From the NCBI GenBank assembly GCA_015233565.1, contig JADFXM010000028.1, forward strand, positions 1-64,000: a stretch of 64,000 bases of DNA, given 5' to 3'. This document shows, piece after piece, positions 42,131 to 51,118 of the stretch. Made by a program: the position numbers and the translations under genes. Source of the DNA: Candidatus Rifleibacteriota bacterium (GTDB lineage Bacteria; Muiribacteriota; Ozemobacteria; Ozemobacterales; Ozemobacteraceae). The notes under the pieces were generated by a model. The model was not told the DNA's origin and did no database searches. It saw only the letters and a program-made list of their open reading frames with translations. Position 1 is the first letter of the stretch; every line of letters starts with the position of its first letter.

Positions 42131-43624
42131 ATGCGGAATTTTGTAATCAAGAAAATGCTATTCATTAGTTTTTTTCCAAAGGTTTGTATTTTTGTCGCAA
42201 CTGTTGGTTTAATATTTGCCATGGCTTCAGTCGTTTCAGCCAGACAGCCAAATTGTTCCAATGGAAAAAATATTTCCACTCCTTTTGTCCAGTTTGATTT
42301 GAATATTCCAGGAGTAACTGAGGAAATGTTCGAGGGCAGTTTTTGGCTGAATCGTATTTCTGATCCTGATCGAATTATCATGTCCCCAAAAGAAATTGAA
42401 CGGTACAATAGAAAAAGTTTTCGGGAATGCGAAATGTTGAAGGATTTGCAAAACTTCAAAAGGGTTTTCACTAAATCTGAAGTCGTTGAAATGATTAAAA
42501 AAGTCAGTTCTCGCCCAACTTCCAAAAGATATATGGAGGGAAAAGAGCTTCCCGAAGGCTATTTTGACGCTCTTGAAAAAAATGTGAATTTGGGAGGCAT
42601 TCCGGAAAGAATAATCGTTCGATTCGGAATAACTGTCAAACGGACTGAAATGCGGGCTTTTCCAACTATTGACCGAATATTCTCAGAACCTGATGATTAT
42701 GAGTTTGATCGTTTCATGGAGACTGCTCTTTATCCTGTCGAACCGCTTGCAATTCTTCACACAAGTTCGGATGGAAAGTGGTTTTTTGCGCAAGCATATA
42801 ACTATCTTGCCTGGATAGCAGCCAGTGATGTGGCTTTTGCTGATAGAGACACCTTGTTTTCAGATTTAGATTCCGATAATTTTCTTGTAGTAACTGGTAA
42901 AAGGGTTTTTACCGGTTTTAACCCCCAGGAACCTGAAATTTCAGAAATGCAGCTTGACATGGGAGTCAGAGTTCCCCTTGCTGTGCGTTCTGAAATTCCA
43001 ATGGAGATAAACGGACAACACCCGGCTGGGAACTTTGTTGTTAAGTTACCGGTTCGTTCTCAAGATGGGAATCTCGAATGGAAACTTGGACTTATTTCAC
43101 GTGCCGAAGATGTCCACGTTGGATATCTCCCTCTTACAATACGAAATATTGTCATGCAAGCGTTTAAATTTCTAGGACAGCGTTATGGTTGGGGAGGTAT
43201 GTTCAATACTCGTGATTGTAGCGCTTTTATCATGGACAACTTTCGAAGCATGGGAGTAATGCTTCCGAGAAATGCTAATGAACAAGGCAAACTTGCACTT
43301 GGAACAAAATATAATATGCCGGATGAGATGGATATCGAAGCCCGGAAAAAGCTTTTTGATAGGTTGCCACCAGCCACTCCGGTTTATATGGCAGGCCATG
43401 CAATGCTCTATTTAGGGAAATATGAAAATGATTACTACATTATTCATGATTTTTCAGGATTCTCAGCCCCTGATCAATCAGGAGTTTTCAAGAAGTCAAA
43501 AACCAGAGGTGTACTCGTAACTCCACTTCTTGCAACTTTCCTTTCAGCGGACAAACAATTCATGAAAGGTCTGTACTCTGCCCGGGAATTTACACTTGAA
43601 ACACCCCGGACGAAAACCAAATAA
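42131..43624 (+). CDS. YkfC-like NlpC/P60 cell-wall peptidase with SH3 domains
   Basis: A 497-residue exported peptidase. A signal peptide (IFVATVGLIFAMASVVSA) is followed by SH3-like regions (residues ~165-330) and a C-terminal NlpC/P60 domain. Catalytic Cys lies in RYGWGGMFNTRDCSAFIMD (about 350-370), His in YMAGHAMLYLGKY and the third polar residue near IIHDFSG. YkfC-type enzymes cleave gamma-D-Glu-L-lysine or similar bonds in murein peptides, feeding the neighbouring epimerase. The start at 42131 has GGGAGG upstream at long spacing; ATG 42155 is an alternative. Confidence 0.88.
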   Translation: MRNFVIKKMLFISFFPKVCIFVATVGLIFAMASVVSARQPNCSNGKNISTPFVQFDLNIPGVTEEMFEGSFWLNRISDPDRIIMSPKEIERYNRKSFRECEMLKDLQNFKRVFTKSEVVEMIKKVSSRPTSKRYMEGKELPEGYFDALEKNVNLGGIPERIIVRFGITVKRTEMRAFPTIDRIFSEPDDYEFDRFMETALYPVEPLAILHTSSDGKWFFAQAYNYLAWIAASDVAFADRDTLFSDLDSDNFLVVTGKRVFTGFNPQEPEISEMQLDMGVRVPLAVRSEIPMEINGQHPAGNFVVKLPVRSQDGNLEWKLGLISRAEDVHVGYLPLTIRNIVMQAFKFLGQRYGWGGMFNTRDCSAFIMDNFRSMGVMLPRNANEQGKLALGTKYNMPDEMDIEARKKLFDRLPPATPVYMAGHAMLYLGKYENDYYIIHDFSGFSAPDQSGVFKKSKTRGVLVTPLLATFLSADKQFMKGLYSAREFTLETPRTKTK

Positions 43625-43739
43625 AAACAGCCGGGGAGGCAAAATATTTTGAGAATTCTCTTGAAAGGAAGTAAAATTTACCAAAATTTGCAAAGCTTCA
43701 CTGAGTTAAATTTTTAATTGTTTAGCATGGAGGATTATT

Positions 43740-44828
43740 GTGATTATTACTGGAATAAGAACTGGAATTCTTTCCATTCCTTTAAGGAAACCATTTAAAA
43801 CTGCGCTTCGAACAGTAGAAACAGTTTCAACGATTGTCGTTGCAGTTGACACCGACGACGGAACCATTGGTTTCGGGGAAGCTCCTCCAACAGGTCCGAT
43901 AACTGGTGATTCACTTGGCGGAATTCGCGGGGCAATCCATGAGTATATTGAGCCCCGATTAAAAGGGAAAGAAATTAGAAACCTTGAAGACACACTTAAC
44001 AGTCTTGAGCGCTCTTGTATAAAGAATACAAGTGCAAAATCCGCAGTAGATATTGCTATTCATGATCTATTTGGGAAGTTATATGGAATTCCGCTCTTCA
44101 GGCTTTTTGGAGGGTTTCGGAATAAGGTTGAAACAGATCTTACGATAAGCGTGAACAGTCAAAATGAAATGGTTGCAGATAGCAAAGAAGCTGTAAAACG
44201 TGGATTTCGAATTCTTAAAGTAAAAGTAGGACTTGACCCAGCGCTTGATATAAAAAGAATTCAAAGTATCCGTGAAGCTGTAGGGGAAACCATATTAATC
44301 AGGGTTGATGCTAATCAGGGATGGACTGCCAAAGAGGCTGTTCGTATTATGAAAAAACTTGAATCTGCGAACCTGGGTATTGAGCTTCTTGAACAACCAG
44401 TACTGGCGCATGACATTGAGGGATTAAAGAAAGTAAAAGATTCAATCGAAACCCCGGTTCTGGCCGACGAAAGCGTTTTTTCTGCCATAGATGCGGAACA
44501 CCTGATAAATTCGAAAGCTGCTGATTTTTTGAACATAAAACTAATGAAAACGGGAGGTTTGCGGTCAGCCCAGAGAATATGTTCAATAGCTGAACTCCAC
44601 GGGGTCGAATGCTTCATGGGATGTATGATGGAAAGCAAAATAAGTGTGACAGCGGCTGTTCATCTGGCCTGCGCCAAAAGCATAATCACAAGGAGCGATC
44701 TGGATAGCCCTTCTCTTTGTGCTAAAGATCCGGTTATTGGTGGAATATCAATTGATGGACCGTGGCTTACAGTTCCGGAAACTCCCGGGCTGGGAATAGA
44801 ACGAATCGATGGCGTTGTTTGGGATTAA
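43740..44828 (+). CDS. ykfB: Dipeptide (L-Ala-D/L-Glu) epimerase
   Basis: A 362-residue enolase-superfamily enzyme that epimerises L-Ala-D-Glu from murein peptides to L-Ala-L-Glu. The catalytic Lys pair is in ILKVKVG (about 160) and NIKLMKTGG (about 265), metal ligands in RVDANQGW (Asp), LLEQPV (Glu) and LADESV (Asp). A DLDSP segment near the end is typical of this subgroup. GTG 43740 is used because GGAGG lies just before it. It lies 115 bases after the YkfC-like gene, the standard pairing of this recycling pathway. Confidence 0.9.
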   Translation: MIITGIRTGILSIPLRKPFKTALRTVETVSTIVVAVDTDDGTIGFGEAPPTGPITGDSLGGIRGAIHEYIEPRLKGKEIRNLEDTLNSLERSCIKNTSAKSAVDIAIHDLFGKLYGIPLFRLFGGFRNKVETDLTISVNSQNEMVADSKEAVKRGFRILKVKVGLDPALDIKRIQSIREAVGETILIRVDANQGWTAKEAVRIMKKLESANLGIELLEQPVLAHDIEGLKKVKDSIETPVLADESVFSAIDAEHLINSKAADFLNIKLMKTGGLRSAQRICSIAELHGVECFMGCMMESKISVTAAVHLACAKSIITRSDLDSPSLCAKDPVIGGISIDGPWLTVPETPGLGIERIDGVVWD

Positions 44829-45129
44829 TCCGGTATCCCTGATTTTAATTTAAGATTGATACGACAACGGTACTTTAAAAAAAATAAAATTTAAACCACT
44901 CTCTGGGTAAACAGCCAAATGTTTAGAAAGTTTTTGTTTTTATTTTTCGATCTGAGTTTCGGTTAATTGCGAAATAAAAGTGATACAAAAGCTTGTTGCA
45001 CAATTCCAAAATTATTGAAAGTAGAAAACATGAGATCAGACTTTCAAGCCACTTTTATTCGCCAAAATTTTGCATAATTAATGATTTTTATTAATAATGC
45101 AACCGCTTTACAGAAAGGGATTATTCCTG

Positions 45130-45855
45130 ATGAAAAAGTTTTTTGGAAAATTATTTTTTCTGATGATTGGAACACTTTTAAATTGGCAAATGCCGACCAT
45201 GGCTGAACCAAATATTTCAAGCGAAAGTTTTCAGAAATTGATCGAGCAGGGAAAAACTTCATTTTCCATCGCCTCAACTTCGCAGGCGCTTTTGGTTATT
45301 TCCGACACACCATCCTCGAATCAAGGGAAAATATGGCTCTGGGAAAAATCGAAAGATGGTTGGCACAAAGATCTAGGCCCATTTCCTGTCACCCTCGGAA
45401 GGAATGGAGTTGCCGATGTAGATCAAAAGCACGAAGGAGATGGGAAAAGTCCGCAAGGAATATTTAAAATAGGTCTTGTTTTTGGATATTCCTCTAAATT
45501 TGAAACCGCAATGACCTATAAGCAAGCACTTGAGGATGATATCTGGGTTGATGATCCTGAAGCACCTGATTACAATACCTGGACAAAAAAAGAGAAGACA
45601 ACCGCCAAATCATTTGAATATCTGCATCGAAAAGATATCTTGTACAAGCTTGCGATGGTTGTAGAATATAATACTGATCCAATTAAAAAGGGTTTGGGAA
45701 GTGCCATTTTTATTCACATCTGGAAGGGTGCAGGTAGCACTACTGCAGGTTGCGTAGCATTTTCCGAAGAAAACCTACAATTGATTATCCGGAAATTGAA
45801 TCCATCAATGAATCCGGTAATTGCGATTTTTCCATATTATACCAACCCCAACTAA
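45130..45855 (+). CDS. Exported L,D-transpeptidase-like protein (YkuD family)
   Basis: A ~241-residue exported protein with a YkuD/ErfK-type catalytic domain. The signal peptide is near the N-terminus (FFGKLFFLMIGTLLNW). The active-site region is AIFIHIWKGAGSTTAGCVAFSEENL, with the His, then Cys in AGCVA; the family consensus is H-x-G-x14-SxGCxR, so Arg is replaced by Ala here. L,D-transpeptidases form 3-3 crosslinks or attach proteins to peptidoglycan; amidase-like variants also exist. ATG 45130 is chosen over 45097 because AAAGGGA lies upstream and the signal starts there. A role beside the murein-recycling pair is plausible. Confidence 0.85.
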   Translation: MKKFFGKLFFLMIGTLLNWQMPTMAEPNISSESFQKLIEQGKTSFSIASTSQALLVISDTPSSNQGKIWLWEKSKDGWHKDLGPFPVTLGRNGVADVDQKHEGDGKSPQGIFKIGLVFGYSSKFETAMTYKQALEDDIWVDDPEAPDYNTWTKKEKTTAKSFEYLHRKDILYKLAMVVEYNTDPIKKGLGSAIFIHIWKGAGSTTAGCVAFSEENLQLIIRKLNPSMNPVIAIFPYYTNPN

Positions 45856-45900
45856 CCCGTTCGCATCACAAAAACCTAGAATTTAACCGGAAATAAGAGA

Positions 45901-46092
45901 CTGTCGAAAAATCCCCTAAAATTCGTTTTTTTGTGTGCCCACCCAATTTTTCGCCCCGCTTTCTTGCATCAACACCTGGTCACTTTGTACCTAATAAAAT
46001 GTTCCAAGATTTTTCGACAGCTTCATAAGAGGAGTTAGTTTCAACAGTGGGCCGCTTTGTACCGAACAAAATGTACCGAGATTTTTCGACAG
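45901..46092. repeat. Repeat element with inverted ends and a 55-bp direct repeat
   Basis: CTGTCGAAAAATC at 45901-45913 is repeated in inverted form, GATTTTTCGACAG, at 46008-46020 and again at 46080-46092. The two right-hand copies lie in a ~55-bp direct repeat (45970-46024 and 46042-46096) with about ten mismatches. No ORF. It resembles the ends of a small element or IS remnant and lies between the L,D-transpeptidase and nagB genes. Confidence 0.8.
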
Positions 46093-46165
46093 CTTCGAGC
46101 AGGCCGTCGAGCCGGCCGCTGAGAAGAGCCTAAATGAATATGAAATCAAGTTTGTGTCCTGCTTT

Positions 46166-46951
46166 TTATTCCCACTTTTGCCATTCAGGTTTCCCGGCAT
46201 AAACTTCCATGTAATATTCGCGGCGGGTTAGAAGGGAAGCTGCGTCAGAATCCAGGAGGATTATTGCATGCTGGTGAAATTGGAGAATGCTTGCCGGGCA
46301 GGAGGCTGTAATTGGGCCCTCGATCATCGCTTTAACTGCTTCAGCTTTCTTTTTGCCGAAAGCCAGAAGGAGACAACTTCTTGTTTCCATTATGGTTCCA
46401 AGTCCCATGGTAATAACATGTTTTGGAACATTGTCTTCTCCGCCAAAAGATTCGGCATTTGCTTTTCGAGTAACTTTGGTCAGGGTTTTAATTCTTGTTC
46501 TTGAACTTAGTGAAGATGAGGGTTCATTAAACGCAAGATGGCCGTCGTTACCTATTCCAAGAACCTGTAAATCAATTCCGCCGGCGTTATGTATATTTCG
46601 TTCGTAAGCTTCACAGCTTTCCAGAACATCTTTCGCGCAACCATCCGGTATGTTTATGGCCTCTGGGGAAATATCAATATGTTTAAATAAGTTTTCACTC
46701 ATGTAACTGTTAAATGATCGGGGATCTTTTGGAGAAAGTCCAACATATTCATCAAGGTTGAAAGTGGAAACTTTTTTGAAACTAAGCCCTTCCTGTTTGT
46801 GAAAACGCACCAATTCTTTGTACAACAGGAGGGGAGTTGCCCCTGTTGCAAGCCCCAGAACAGTATTTTCTTTGTCGTGAATTAAACATGAAATAATTTT
46901 CGCCCCAAGCTTGCAGGCATCCTCTTTAACATTTTTAATAATGACTTCCAT
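46166..46951 (-). CDS. nagB: Glucosamine-6-phosphate deaminase
   Basis: A 261-residue enzyme that converts glucosamine-6-phosphate to fructose-6-phosphate and ammonia, a step in amino-sugar breakdown and murein-sugar recycling. GLATGATPLLLY near the N-terminus, FNLDEYVGLSPKDPRSFNSYM with the catalytic Asp, GIGNDGHLAFNEPSS with the catalytic loop and the closing GPITASCPASILQFH are the family signatures. ATG 46951 is preferred over 46957 because GGAGGA is 6 bases before it. No nagA is adjacent. It sits alone on minus among plus-strand murein genes. Confidence 0.95.
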   Translation of the reverse strand: MEVIIKNVKEDACKLGAKIISCLIHDKENTVLGLATGATPLLLYKELVRFHKQEGLSFKKVSTFNLDEYVGLSPKDPRSFNSYMSENLFKHIDISPEAINIPDGCAKDVLESCEAYERNIHNAGGIDLQVLGIGNDGHLAFNEPSSSLSSRTRIKTLTKVTRKANAESFGGEDNVPKHVITMGLGTIMETRSCLLLAFGKKKAEAVKAMIEGPITASCPASILQFHQHAIILLDSDAASLLTRREYYMEVYAGKPEWQKWE

Positions 46952-47097
46952 CAGCATTCCTCCGATAAATGTACAATGCTAAAAAGACTATAACAATTTT
47001 ATGGAAAAAACAACCATTGACATTTTATCAATATTCTTTTCCTTGATTTAAAGTTTCTGATGTAGTATTTTTCAGGAAAAGAAATAGGGGTTGGGCA

Positions 47098-47535
47098 ATG
47101 AATTCTATGAGAAAACAAGGTTCGGTTATTATCCTTTTTTTCATCTTCATTTTTGGGATTGTTGGGATATATTTAGGTTATAATTGGTATGAAGAAAAAT
47201 ATTTCATTAATCTATATGATGGAAATATGGTGAGATACCTTGAAATTCCTCCTTTTGCGGTGAGAGTCTCACCCAAAGAAGATGAAGTTTTGGGAAAATG
47301 CATCCTTGATATCAAAGTCAGTTCTGAACAAGCAATGACATTCCTGGCATCCAAGTGCGAAAGCAAGGGATTCGCTTTTAAGCCAAAAAAAGAGGGTTTT
47401 GAAATTCTAATCAAGCAGAATTATGTTATTAAGGGTAATTTTTCAGGAAATCAACTTTCCCTAAGCTGGATCCCTGGTTTGCCGGAGAATCTTAAAGTGC
47501 GTTACTCTTCCCAAAAAAATGATAAGAAAAAATAA
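47098..47535 (+). CDS. Hypothetical membrane-anchored protein
   Basis: A 145-residue protein with one N-terminal membrane span (SVIILFFIFIFGIVGIYLGY, about 9-28) and a ~110-residue soluble part, probably outside the membrane. Two Cys and a Lys-rich end are visible. I recognise no family. It sits 58 bases before dnaE on the same strand but is unlikely to share its function. Confidence 0.65.
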   Translation: MNSMRKQGSVIILFFIFIFGIVGIYLGYNWYEEKYFINLYDGNMVRYLEIPPFAVRVSPKEDEVLGKCILDIKVSSEQAMTFLASKCESKGFAFKPKKEGFEILIKQNYVIKGNFSGNQLSLSWIPGLPENLKVRYSSQKNDKKK

Positions 47536-47593
47536 TAGGCTTAATGCAAATTATTTAGAATGTTCAAAATGCGAAAAGGTTTGAGTAGTTTTT

Positions 47594-50500
47594 ATGAATA
47601 AAGTCGGGTTCGTACATCTTCATCTGCATAGCCATTACAGTCTCCTGGACGGAGCCTCTTCGATAAAATCCATTGTCGCAACGGCGAGAAAATACAACAT
47701 GCCGGCTATTGCAGTCACCGACCATGGAAATATGTTTGGTGCGATCGAATTTTACCAGACAGCCTTGAAAAATGGAGTCAAACCTATTATTGGCTTTGAG
47801 GCATATCTTACGCTCAAAAATCGGCTTGACCGAACTGAAAAGAAGGGTGGTACAATGTATCACCTGGTTCTTTTAGCCAAAGACCTCCGGGGATTCAAAA
47901 ACCTCATGAAACTTACATCTTTGAGTTACATGGAAGGTTTCCATCAAAAGCCACGCGTGGATTGGGAATTGCTTGAAAAATACCATGAAGGTGTAATAGC
48001 GATGGGGGCCTGCTTACAGGGAGAAATTCCCAAAAAATTGCTTAATGGCGACAGGGAAGGTGCTTTTCAAGCCGCCCGTAAATATCAGGAAGTTTTTGGC
48101 AAAGAAAACTTCTATTTGGAATTGCAAAATCACAATATTGAAGAGCAAATCCAAGTGTTACCCTTGATTGTCGAATTGGCAAGAGCCTGTGAAATTCCTT
48201 TGGTTGCTACAAACGATTCCCATTACACCAACCAGGACGATTGGGAAGCCCATGAGGCACTTTTGTGCTTGCAATCAGATACCGTATTAAGCAATCCAGA
48301 CCGATGGCGATTTGGGTCAAGGGAATTTTATATAAAGCCACCAGAAGCTATGGCTTCATTGTTTTCCGACTATCCGGATGCGATTTCAAATACTCTTCGG
48401 GTTGCCGATCGTTGTAATGTCCAACTTCAGCTAGGGAAAAGTATTCTTCCCGTTTTTGAAGTTCCCTCCGGCTTGGATTCCCCCACTTATTTAGAGCAAC
48501 TTTGCAGGAGTGCCCTTGGCATTCGGTTCCCAAATGCTGATGAAACGATTTTGAAACGCCTTGACTACGAGCTTTCGGTGGTTAAAAAGATGGGTTTTTG
48601 CGATTATTTCCTCATTGTCTGGGATTTCATACGTGAAGCGGGACGAATAGGAGTTCCAGTTGGCCCAGGTCGCGGATCTGCTGCAGGAAGCATTGTTTCA
48701 TACTTACTTGGAATAACAGATATAGATCCATTGAAATATGGTCTGCTGTTCGAAAGATTCCTTAATCCTGATCGAATCAGCATGCCTGACATTGATATTG
48801 ATTTCTCTGATGAAGGCCGGGGCCGAATTATCGAATATGTTGAAAACAAATATGGGAAGGATAAAGTTTGCCAGATTGCGACATTTAACTGCATTCTTGC
48901 AAAATTAGCCATTCGGGATATCGGACGCGTTATGGAAATACCGCTTGCGGATGTTAACAGAATTGCAAAATTGGTTCCTGATGGCCCCGGAGTACATCTT
49001 AAAAAAGTTATCGAGGAAATTAAGGAATTAAAAAACATCGCAGATGGCGGGGAAAAACCCGAATATAAAAAGCTTTTAAAAATTGCAAGTACTGTTGATG
49101 GAGTGGTACGTCATACCGGAATTCATGCTGCAGGCGTTGTTATTTCACGTGATCCGCTAGTGGATGTCGTCCCGATGTACCGTGATAAAAGCGGAGCAAT
49201 TATTTCCCAATTCGAAAAAAATTCCATCGAGAAAATCGGACTTCTTAAGATGGACTTTCTTGGATTGAAGACTCTTTCGGTTATTGAGAGAGCTCTAAAA
49301 GCCATAGAACAAACCCAAAAATTTCGTCCTGATTTAAGTAAAATATCTTTAGATGACAAACTTACTTATGAACTTCTGTGTAAAGCTTTGACATTAGGAG
49401 TGTTCCAACTCGAATCTTCGGGAATGCGAAATCTGATTGCACGCCTCAAACCATCAGTATTTGAAGACATTATTGCCTTGCTGGCGATGTATCGACCTGG
49501 CCCGCTTGGTTCAGGGATGGTGGATGATTTTGTTGAAAGAAAGCACGGCAGAAAGTCATTGGAATACCCGCATCCCGACTTGGAGCCGATCCTTAAAGAA
49601 ACATATGGAGTTTTCCTGTATCAGGAGCAGTGTATGCAAACTGCAAATGTCCTGGCTGGTTTTACTATGGGACAAGCCGACGGTTTGCGAAAAGCAATGG
49701 CAAAAAAAATTCCCGAGGACATGGAAAAAAATGGCAAACTCTTTGTCACAGGGGCGGTAAAAAAGGGGCTTACACAAGAAAAAGCCCAAGGTATTTTTGA
49801 CCTGATGGCGAGCTTCGGGGAATATGGGTTCAATAAATCGCATTCAGCAGCTTATGCAGTTGTAACCTACCGTACAGCCTGGTTGAAAGCTCATTATCCA
49901 GTTGAATTCATTGCTGCCCTGTTGTCCTCAGAATTGAATGACCTGGACAAGATTAGGGAATATGTAGATGAATGCCGAATAATGGGAATTACAATATTAC
50001 CTCCTGCTATAAATAAAAGCCAGAAATTATTCTCCGTGGAAAATGGCACCATCCGATTTGGACTTGCAGCAATAAAAAATGTTGGAGAAACTGCCATCGA
50101 CTCTGTAATCGATGCCAGAACCAAAGGTGGATCATTCAAAAGTCTTTCGGATTTTACGCGAAAGGTAGATACGCGCTTGGTTAATAGTCGCGTCATTGAA
50201 TCCCTTATAAAATCCGGAACGATGGATGTGTTCAACTTGAAGCGGAGTCAACTTATGGCAATGGTTGCAGATTCGCTTAAAATCAGCCAACAATTGCAAA
50301 AGGAAAAAGAAACCGGGCAAATGACTTTTTTTGACCTTTTCGAGGAAAATTCCGAAGAAATTCCGTTAGAGGATATTAAACCTCCCGACATTGATGAATT
50401 GCGTGAAAGAGAGAAACTTGCTTTTGAAAAAGAAGTACTGGGATTTTATTTTTCCGGAAATCCCTTTATGGAAGTTGCGCCATTAGCCAAGTTATTTTGC

Positions 50501-51118
50501 AATTATTCCCTCAAATCTTTGAAGGAAAGCAATCCCGGGAACATCGCCAAAATTAGTGGAATTCTCACTGGACTGAAAAAACATACCACCAAAAAGGGTG
50601 ATGCGATGGCTTTTATCACTATTGAAGATGACACTGGAAGTGCCGACATCTCAATTTTTCCCGAACTTTTTTCCAAATCAGCTTTAAAATTGATAATTGA
50701 CCAACCTCTCTTTTTGGTAGTTAAGACAGACGAAATTCTTGGCGATATGAAAATTAACGCCGAGGAACTTTTTTCTCAGGAAGATTTTAATTCCGAAGAA
50801 TTTTCCAGATTGGTTCTTTTGATTCCACCGCAAAAAGCTCAAAAGGATGGATATGTTGAACTAAAGTCCCTTTTGAAAAAATTTCCAGGAAAATGTGCAT
50901 TTAAAGTAAAACTTCAGCTCAAGGAAGGTGAAAAAATAACTATCAACCCTCCGGATAACATCAAAGTTGACTTTTGTGGTACAATGATCGAAGCATGGGA
51001 GAAAATATGTGGAAAAGGCTCTATTTCAGTTAAATTTCCGCAGGTGAACACTAATGGTTTTTCAAATGGTTCTCGATACAGAAAAAAAGAAAAGAGAGAA
51101 AACAACTTTGCTTATTAA
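47594..51118 (+). CDS. dnaE: DNA polymerase III alpha subunit
   Basis: A 1174-residue replicative polymerase, DnaE type (no proofreading exonuclease domain). PHP domain from HLHLHSHYSLLDGASS (about 9-24), catalytic palm PDIDIDFSDEGR (about 399-410, two Asp), a PYHP-like finger region near 640 with EQCMQTANVLAGF, the helix-hairpin-helix and a C-terminal OB-fold (ISGILTGLKKHTTKKGD, about 985-1000). Length is normal. The stop is followed within the same sequence by the start of the next gene, which overlaps by up to 65 bases. Confidence 0.97.
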   Translation: MNKVGFVHLHLHSHYSLLDGASSIKSIVATARKYNMPAIAVTDHGNMFGAIEFYQTALKNGVKPIIGFEAYLTLKNRLDRTEKKGGTMYHLVLLAKDLRGFKNLMKLTSLSYMEGFHQKPRVDWELLEKYHEGVIAMGACLQGEIPKKLLNGDREGAFQAARKYQEVFGKENFYLELQNHNIEEQIQVLPLIVELARACEIPLVATNDSHYTNQDDWEAHEALLCLQSDTVLSNPDRWRFGSREFYIKPPEAMASLFSDYPDAISNTLRVADRCNVQLQLGKSILPVFEVPSGLDSPTYLEQLCRSALGIRFPNADETILKRLDYELSVVKKMGFCDYFLIVWDFIREAGRIGVPVGPGRGSAAGSIVSYLLGITDIDPLKYGLLFERFLNPDRISMPDIDIDFSDEGRGRIIEYVENKYGKDKVCQIATFNCILAKLAIRDIGRVMEIPLADVNRIAKLVPDGPGVHLKKVIEEIKELKNIADGGEKPEYKKLLKIASTVDGVVRHTGIHAAGVVISRDPLVDVVPMYRDKSGAIISQFEKNSIEKIGLLKMDFLGLKTLSVIERALKAIEQTQKFRPDLSKISLDDKLTYELLCKALTLGVFQLESSGMRNLIARLKPSVFEDIIALLAMYRPGPLGSGMVDDFVERKHGRKSLEYPHPDLEPILKETYGVFLYQEQCMQTANVLAGFTMGQADGLRKAMAKKIPEDMEKNGKLFVTGAVKKGLTQEKAQGIFDLMASFGEYGFNKSHSAAYAVVTYRTAWLKAHYPVEFIAALLSSELNDLDKIREYVDECRIMGITILPPAINKSQKLFSVENGTIRFGLAAIKNVGETAIDSVIDARTKGGSFKSLSDFTRKVDTRLVNSRVIESLIKSGTMDVFNLKRSQLMAMVADSLKISQQLQKEKETGQMTFFDLFEENSEEIPLEDIKPPDIDELREREKLAFEKEVLGFYFSGNPFMEVAPLAKLFCNYSLKSLKESNPGNIAKISGILTGLKKHTTKKGDAMAFITIEDDTGSADISIFPELFSKSALKLIIDQPLFLVVKTDEILGDMKINAEELFSQEDFNSEEFSRLVLLIPPQKAQKDGYVELKSLLKKFPGKCAFKVKLQLKEGEKITINPPDNIKVDFCGTMIEAWEKICGKGSISVKFPQVNTNGFSNGSRYRKKEKRENNFAY

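Noticed and set aside
47017..47022. TTGACA before the 145-residue gene as a promoter
   Set aside because: No acceptable -10 lies 16-18 bases downstream.
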